Origin: Bacillaceae bacterium UBA7792 | GTDB lineage: Bacteria; Bacillota; Bacilli; Bacillales; Cytobacillaceae | NCBI GenBank assembly: GCA_002480735.1 | Contig: DLCS01000099.1 | Coordinates: 1-10,630, forward strand | Direction: 5' to 3' | Length of the DNA: 10,630 nucleotides | Shown: positions 6,342-10,630 of the stretch, piece by piece | How the letters are laid out: every line of letters begins with the position of its first letter | How positions within the stretch are numbered: the first letter of the stretch is position 1 | Position numbers and translations under genes: made by a program | The notes under the pieces: model-generated | Database searches by the model: none | The model's input: only the letters and a program-made list of their open reading frames with translations | Told to the model about the DNA's origin: nothing

Positions 6342-7448
6342 ATGAAAAAGAATCTTCAAGGATTGGCCATTTTAATGCTAGCAAGTGCAGTAACTACGGG
6401 ATGTTCACTAACGGGAGCAGCAAATACGCAAAAAACAGTCACGATTAATGAAAATGTTCAGCTGGAAAGCTCCTTAGCGGATAGTTCTCTACCCGTTGTA
6501 CACGAGAAATCGGTTAAGTTACCAGTAGAAGCGGATTACATAGGGTTTCATGGGGAGAAAATTTATTACAATCAAAATGACGAAACATACATGATAAATA
6601 CACGGACACTTGCCGAAACGAAGCTTGCGGAAAAACCCTTTTTTGCCATATCAGAAAATGGGAATCGTGCTCTTTCATTAGTGAATGAGAAAGTATATGT
6701 GCTTGATTTTGAATCTGGTACAGAGAAGCTAATCGGAAACGGCACTGAGACATATGAATATTATTTTGCTGATGCTGAGGGAAAAGAAGTCATACATGTG
6801 GAGAGCGTTGAAGAAATTGTCGTACATGTCATCCGTGTTGACTCATCTGAAGTAAATACTTGGAAAATGAAGGACTGGTTCGAAACCAATAATTTCACCT
6901 TAACCTCGATAAAAAAGGATGATGAAGGAATATATGTCGCGGCAGAATCAAAGGAAGACGGCTATAGACTATACCATCTCGACTATAACGGGAATATTAA
7001 AACCATTTCTACATTAGAAAATATTGATTCACTGGATACTTATGACTTTATTGGAACAGACAAAATTATTTTTAATGATATTTACAAAGGGACCTCAGGA
7101 ATTTTTATGATCGATTTATCATCCGATAAAGTTACACAGCTCGTTGCGGGTGGGAAGGATGAAGAAGGGATATGGGTGCCATTCTACAAGCTATCACCTG
7201 ATCATAGTAAAATCTTATTTGATACACCCGTTCAGGTCGGAAATGAGTATAAAGCAAACGTCTATATGGCCGAACTAGTCGATGATAAGCTTGAAAACAC
7301 CGTTCGAATCTTAGAAAATGCTGAATTATATGCGGTCATTTCCTATACAGGGGCTTGGAGCTCCGATTCCCAAACTGCCTATATCAGCACTTCTACAAAA
7401 CCCGGCGATAGCATGATAAATACCATTGAAGTCTTTAGCCTTCAATAA
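6342..7448 (+). CDS. Secreted lipoprotein of the two-component operon, possible beta-propeller
   Basis: This is a predicted 368-residue membrane-anchored lipoprotein. Starting at ATG 6342 gives a classic signal peptide, MKKNLQGLAILMLASAV, ending in TTGC with C21 as the lipidation site (the -3 residue is T, slightly off consensus). GAGGAGG lies at 6328-6334, 7 nt before this ATG. An in-frame ATG at 6303 overlaps the kinase stop as ATGA but has only a weak ribosome binding site. The mature part repeats short patterns such as IYYNQNDETYMINTRT, VYVLDFESGTEKL and IFMIDLSSDKVTQLVAGG, as in TolB/WD-type beta-propeller blades, and ends with SPDHSKILFDTP and SSDSQTAYIS segments. I do not recognise a named family. 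Being third in the operon, it may sense for, or be a target of, the kinase. It converges with the anti-sigma gene on a hairpin. Confidence 0.85.
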   Translation: MKKNLQGLAILMLASAVTTGCSLTGAANTQKTVTINENVQLESSLADSSLPVVHEKSVKLPVEADYIGFHGEKIYYNQNDETYMINTRTLAETKLAEKPFFAISENGNRALSLVNEKVYVLDFESGTEKLIGNGTETYEYYFADAEGKEVIHVESVEEIVVHVIRVDSSEVNTWKMKDWFETNNFTLTSIKKDDEGIYVAAESKEDGYRLYHLDYNGNIKTISTLENIDSLDTYDFIGTDKIIFNDIYKGTSGIFMIDLSSDKVTQLVAGGKDEEGIWVPFYKLSPDHSKILFDTPVQVGNEYKANVYMAELVDDKLENTVRILENAELYAVISYTGAWSSDSQTAYISTSTKPGDSMINTIEVFSLQ

Positions 7449-7455
7449 ATTGTGA

Positions 7456-7479
7456 GACGAGGGGTTTTTGCCCCTCGTC
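7456..7479. terminator. Strong hairpin between convergent genes, probable shared terminator
   Basis: A perfect 9-bp stem, GACGAGGGG (7456-7464) with CCCCTCGTC (7471-7479), encloses the loop TTTTTG. It sits 8 nt after the lipoprotein stop and 25 nt beyond the anti-sigma stop on the other strand. Neither side has a clear U-tract, so it is only terminator-like, though placed where a bidirectional terminator is expected. Confidence 0.5.
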
Positions 7480-7503
7480 ATCCAATGGTCTCCTATTCTA
7501 GAC

Positions 7504-9120
7504 TTAATACAATGGCACCCTCCATTTTTCCTTCACTTCATGGTAGCGAGTGACAGAAATGAGATGTAAGGTTAATTCCTCTGGAATTTCTTCTAGATTA
7601 TAGATGCGGAGTTCAGTCGTTGTTTTATAGCGACCATTTTTGTCTTTTTCATCTAGGATGGAGCCGCTATGAAAGGCTTCGTAGGACTGGCCCTGATTAT
7701 CTACCATGATCCATGCACCCAAATCAGAGGATTTCGCTTCCTTCCCACCCTCCATTTCAATTTTTAAAAAGGAATCCTTTTCAATTGGAATGACGGACTT
7801 CCGGAGTGAATAATCACTTTCAATATTGACATCTTTAATGGTCAAATAATTTCCTTCGTATTCAAATGTTAATGGCTTCTTTTTTAAATCCTTTGGCTTA
7901 ATTTTGATTGAGAAATCAGATGGTACTGTTTTAATGACGCCATCTAAAACAAAGGTTAGTTTTGCATCAGCTTTTTGTGGAATAAAGGACTCATTCCACT
8001 TCATCTGCCCAAACTGTTCCCCGTCTTCACCCGTTCCTTGAATCAAACCCAAATCACTAGTATGTCCTTTTCCTTCTAGAAAGGCATTATAATAATAGAC
8101 TGGTTTGGAGTCTTGGTTTTCGAGATGATACTGAATCGCCGTTCCATAATGACTAAAGCTATGAACATTACTTTTTCCAAAAGCCTTCTCAAGTTGCTTA
8201 GTCTGCTCCTCTATGCCTTGCTTTTCTTTGTCTGTAAAGCCTGTTTCATAAATAATTTCATTGGAGGAAGGGGCAAATCGGACCTCTTTCATGTTAACAG
8301 TGACTCCATGTGCACTTGTTTGAACATCGTTCAACGCAATCGTCTTCGTTGATTGGAGACTCTTTGTTAAGTCAACAGGGATCTCTAACTCCCAATTGCC
8401 TTTTACCCCGTTTATTTTCGTTAGTTGTATTTTGATTATAAGGTCTTCTATCCCTGTTTGATCTCGTATGGAGAGTTCAATCAACCCATAATCATCCTCC
8501 GATCCAGACCAACCCATACTGGAAATTTCAAGCCTCTTTCTTTCCGGATCAAGAGCATAGATTTCATTATTGGAATCAGCAAAGTCTAAATAGACTTTTT
8601 GTGGTTTACCATTCTGATTGAGCACTTGATAAGAGAACGCAATCCTCGAAGTATCAGCAACAACATCCTCCACCTTGAAGGTTAACTTTTGATCCGTCAC
8701 CTCTAGGTCGACCCGTTCTGCAAAACCAGCATCTGAAGCCATTCTTAATCCTTCATCCACTTGTTCTGTTGCGAATAGGCCACCGATCCAGTCCGCAAAG
8801 CTTGGGCTTAATGATGCAGTTAAACCAAAGGCAAGGACAACAACCGCCGCTGGAAGGATCATTCTTTTCCAGATTGATTTTTTCCGGTTGACTTTCTGTT
8901 CATAAGGCTCGAGTCGCTCCAACACACCAGAGGCAAAATCATTAGGTAAAGAAGGGGTTTGCAGCGTTTCCTTCAGAAACTCTTCCTCGGCTTCAAAGGC
9001 TTTGACCACATGAATACAGTCAAGACAGCCTTTTACATGCATATGTATTTGAGCATATTCTTCCTCTGATAAAAGGTTATCCGCATACCGCGAAAGCTTA
9101 TCGACCGTTGGACAATTCAT
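7504..9120 (-). CDS. Membrane anti-sigma factor: zinc-finger domain, one TM helix, DUF4179-type extracytoplasmic region
   Basis: This 538-residue protein is the likely inhibitor of the ECF sigma factor encoded just upstream. The cytoplasmic N-terminus has the zinc-binding anti-sigma motif H28-x3-C32-x2-C35 plus C3 (zf-HC2 type). A single TM helix follows at about 88-106 after a basic stretch (NRKKSIWKR). The remaining 430 or so residues are extracytoplasmic. From the layout I assign DUF4179 directly after the helix, and a second, beta-rich C-terminal domain like the DUF5643 often paired with it; these names are from memory. The ATG at 9120 overlaps the sigma gene by 23 bp and has AAGGAGGG at 7 nt, so translation is probably coupled. 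Regulated proteolysis of the extracytoplasmic part would be the usual release route. The protein is far larger than minimal anti-sigmas (about 200 residues), and the signal is unknown. Confidence 0.88.
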   Translation of the reverse strand: MNCPTVDKLSRYADNLLSEEEYAQIHMHVKGCLDCIHVVKAFEAEEEFLKETLQTPSLPNDFASGVLERLEPYEQKVNRKKSIWKRMILPAAVVVLAFGLTASLSPSFADWIGGLFATEQVDEGLRMASDAGFAERVDLEVTDQKLTFKVEDVVADTSRIAFSYQVLNQNGKPQKVYLDFADSNNEIYALDPERKRLEISSMGWSGSEDDYGLIELSIRDQTGIEDLIIKIQLTKINGVKGNWELEIPVDLTKSLQSTKTIALNDVQTSAHGVTVNMKEVRFAPSSNEIIYETGFTDKEKQGIEEQTKQLEKAFGKSNVHSFSHYGTAIQYHLENQDSKPVYYYNAFLEGKGHTSDLGLIQGTGEDGEQFGQMKWNESFIPQKADAKLTFVLDGVIKTVPSDFSIKIKPKDLKKKPLTFEYEGNYLTIKDVNIESDYSLRKSVIPIEKDSFLKIEMEGGKEAKSSDLGAWIMVDNQGQSYEAFHSGSILDEKDKNGRYKTTTELRIYNLEEIPEELTLHLISVTRYHEVKEKWRVPLY

Positions 9121-9664
9121 GGAAATACCCTCCTTCTTTTTTAACCTGTTCTCTCATTTTTTTCTTGGCTCGAAACAGCTTGTTACGAACATTGGCAAGA
9201 GAAAGATCCACCATCTCACTTATTTCGCTGTAGCTCAATTCGTTGACATATCTCAGAAGAATAATCATTCGTTCATCCTCTGGCAAAGTCGCAATCAACC
9301 GTTCTAATTGTCTATTCTTCTCTTTTTTCAGAAAAACAATTTCGGGATGATTCGTCGTAATCGCTGTTGTTTCACTCACCTCTACCTGTTTCATGGAATA
9401 GCGCTTCTTTCGGAATTCGTCCATACAATGATTGATGGCGACCCGATACAGCCAACTAGAAAATGAACCTTTCTGCTCATATTTCCCTAGTTGATGATAA
9501 ACCTTAATAAATGCCTCTTGCACCAAATCCTGTGCATCTTGGGGATTTTTTGTCATGCGTAAAATGGTCGCATATAAGGGATTCTTGTATTTATTGATAA
9601 TATGGGCATAGGCCTGCTTGTTTCCAGCAAGCACTTCCTCGATCCACTGCAAATCCTCTTCCAT
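9098..9664 (-). CDS. ECF-type RNA polymerase sigma factor (sigma-70 family)
   Basis: This 188-residue cytoplasmic sigma factor is of extracytoplasmic-function type. Region 2 (about 25-90) contains DAQDLVQEAFIKVYHQL and the -10-recognition segment FSSWLYRVAINHCMDEFRKK. Region 4 (about 125-178) contains LPEDERMIILLRYVNELSY, then SEISEMVDLSLANVRNKLFR as the helix-turn-helix. Regions 1 and 3 are absent, as expected. The ATG at 9664 follows AGGAGGGG at close spacing, a strong ribosome binding site. Upstream is an ECF-like promoter consistent with self-activation. The 3' end overlaps the anti-sigma start by 23 bp, forming a classic sigma/anti-sigma operon. It resembles the SigW/SigM/SigV group in general form; the exact ECF subgroup and regulon cannot be set by eye. 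Confidence 0.95.
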   Translation of the reverse strand: MEEDLQWIEEVLAGNKQAYAHIINKYKNPLYATILRMTKNPQDAQDLVQEAFIKVYHQLGKYEQKGSFSSWLYRVAINHCMDEFRKKRYSMKQVEVSETTAITTNHPEIVFLKKEKNRQLERLIATLPEDERMIILLRYVNELSYSEISEMVDLSLANVRNKLFRAKKKMREQVKKEGGYFHELSNGR

Positions 9665-9692
9665 GGGGCCCCTCCTATTTTGTACTTTGTCA

Positions 9693-9724
9693 ATTATAAC
9701 GGGTCTGGAAGAGGAAAAATTTCA
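9693..9724 (-). promoter_or_regulatory. Autoregulatory ECF-like promoter of the sigma/anti-sigma operon, overlapping a TATAAT
   Basis: On the minus strand TGAAAT (9719-9724) and CGTTATAAT (9693-9701) are 17 bp apart. This resembles the Bacillus ECF pattern TGAAAC-N16/17-CGT. The downstream element also contains a perfect sigma-A -10, TATAAT, although without a good -35. The promoter lies about 30-60 nt upstream of the sigma start codon, and only 43 bp beyond the stop of the upstream kinase-like gene. Confidence 0.6.
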
Positions 9725-9767
9725 GCTATCCAAAAAAATGTTTTGAAATTTTACACATTATCCTAGA

Positions 9768-10630
9768 CTAGAGCAATTTCAGGTCATATTTTTTAATAAA
9801 ATCCTTTACCCTCGGAATACTCATCTTAATGTATTCCCCGGGGTCCTCACTTACTGTAAGGATATAGTTGAGGAAACTCACTCTTCTCGCCGTCATGAAC
9901 AAATCCAGATCAAAATCAGTGAATGGAGGCAACGGACGTACCTGTTCATACCCTTGAAGGAACAGACCTTTTACCTCCTCAAAATCAAAATCATCTTCAT
10001 AAGCATAATAGTACAATGCGATTGCTATATCGTGAATGGGTAAGCCCAGCAAGGCTTCTTCAAAGTCCAGAACACTAAGCCTATCTCCAGATACTCGCAC
10101 ATTCCACGGGTTAAGATCCGCATGAATAAGTTGGAGCTGCTCTGCATTTTTTTGATAATAGGATGCCAATCCTTCATTTAGTAGAGGAATAATCGCGTCC
10201 ATTACCTCATGATATTCCGAAGAGAGAATGGGTTCATACTCTGCATTCTTATAAATGGCGCTCTCTCCGTTATAGTAAAAAACCTTATCCCATTTTTTCG
10301 GTGAAAGATGTTCAGGAATCCTAAGTCCATAAGTAGCCTCATGTAGTTTGGCTATTAGCTCACCAAGCTGAATAAAGCGCTCCCTATTTTCATTGCCATC
10401 TAAATCCTCTCCCACCAGCCATGTGTAGAGAGCGAGTCGTTTGGGTTGTTCTGTAGCTTTCGATTCTACAACTTGAACAAAGCTTCCGTCCATTGCAGGT
10501 AATACAGAAGGAAGTAATACTAGATTTTTCTCAGCTATATGATTCATGAGAAATACCTCTGCAAGATTATCCTCAATTGTGCTCGATTCCTCTTCGAAAA
10601 TTTTTAAAACAAATTGATTCCCTGAATGGT
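9768..10630 (-). CDS. APH-family small-molecule phosphotransferase, 5' end outside the window
   Basis: This is a partial protein of the aminoglycoside-phosphotransferase/choline-kinase fold (kinase-like). The frame stays open from the ATG at 10547 to the window edge: 27 more codons (first complete one at 10628) read through FVLKIFEEES, a typical beta-3 strand with the ATP-contacting Lys, and on to a helix containing AEVFL. The ATG at 10547 is therefore internal and the true start lies to the right. Numbered from that ATG, the catalytic loop is H142-A-D144-LNPW-N149 (Brenner motif HxDxxxxN) and the metal-binding D161 is in VLDFEEALLG. About 286 residues are visible. The substrate is unknown: family members act on antibiotics, homoserine, choline, methylthioribose or proteins, and resistance should not be assumed. 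No terminator is seen after its stop, so read-through into the sigma operon is possible. Confidence 0.88.
   Translation of the reverse strand, partial: HSGNQFVLKIFEEESSTIEDNLAEVFLMNHIAEKNLVLLPSVLPAMDGSFVQVVESKATEQPKRLALYTWLVGEDLDGNENRERFIQLGELIAKLHEATYGLRIPEHLSPKKWDKVFYYNGESAIYKNAEYEPILSSEYHEVMDAIIPLLNEGLASYYQKNAEQLQLIHADLNPWNVRVSGDRLSVLDFEEALLGLPIHDIAIALYYYAYEDDFDFEEVKGLFLQGYEQVRPLPPFTDFDLDLFMTARRVSFLNYILTVSEDPGEYIKMSIPRVKDFIKKYDLKLL

Noticed and set aside
9768..10630. Aminoglycoside-resistance gene
   Set aside because: Only the general kinase fold motifs (HADLNPWN, LDFE) are visible. The family has many metabolic members and nothing here indicates an antibiotic substrate.

Overview
The window looks like chromosomal DNA of a low-GC, endospore-former-type Firmicute (Bacillaceae, e.g. 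a Bacillus-like genus). This is inferred from the strong AGGAGG-type ribosome binding sites, the AT-rich intergenic DNA, the intrinsic terminators, and protein families typical of that group: a McpA/B-like chemoreceptor, an OmpR-type two-component system with a lipoprotein, and an ECF sigma factor with a zinc-finger/DUF4179 anti-sigma. There is no transposase, integrase, phage gene, tRNA or rRNA.

Layout, left to right. (1) 13-1700, minus strand: an LLM-class flavin-dependent oxidoreductase, preceded by a small four-helix DUF1648 membrane protein. (2) 1701-1975: a dense non-coding block. It holds three exactly 21-bp-spaced copies of a TAGC-N4-GCTA palindrome, the terminator of the chemoreceptor gene, and a second hairpin just after its stop codon. 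(3) 1976-3943, minus strand: a complete 655-residue methyl-accepting chemotaxis protein starting at GTG. (4) 3944-4574: 631 bp without a gene but rich in signals. A near-consensus sigma-A promoter with phased A/T tracts upstream fires leftward into about 190 nt of potentially structured RNA. That RNA ends at a textbook intrinsic terminator with no gene in front of it, and the chemoreceptor lies beyond. A weak sigma-D-like promoter and a pair of 10-bp repeats lie between the terminator and mcp. (5) 4575-7448, plus strand: an operon of response regulator, histidine kinase and lipoprotein. An 11-bp tandem repeat sits in front of it, suggesting autoregulation. (6) 7504-9664, minus strand: ECF sigma factor and its membrane anti-sigma, overlapping by 23 bp, with an ECF-like autoregulatory promoter. 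This operon converges with the lipoprotein gene on a strong hairpin. (7) 9768 to the right edge, minus strand: an APH-family small-molecule kinase whose 5' end lies outside the window.

How the parts work together: the window is mainly signalling. It contains one chemoreceptor, one two-component system whose kinase has almost no extracytoplasmic domain and may rely on its lipoprotein partner, and one extracytoplasmic-stress sigma/anti-sigma pair. The most unusual signals are non-coding: the phased palindrome array upstream of the DUF1648 gene, and the promoter/structured-leader/terminator arrangement upstream of the chemoreceptor. The latter looks like a riboswitch-type attenuator or a small RNA, but I could not match it to a class I know.
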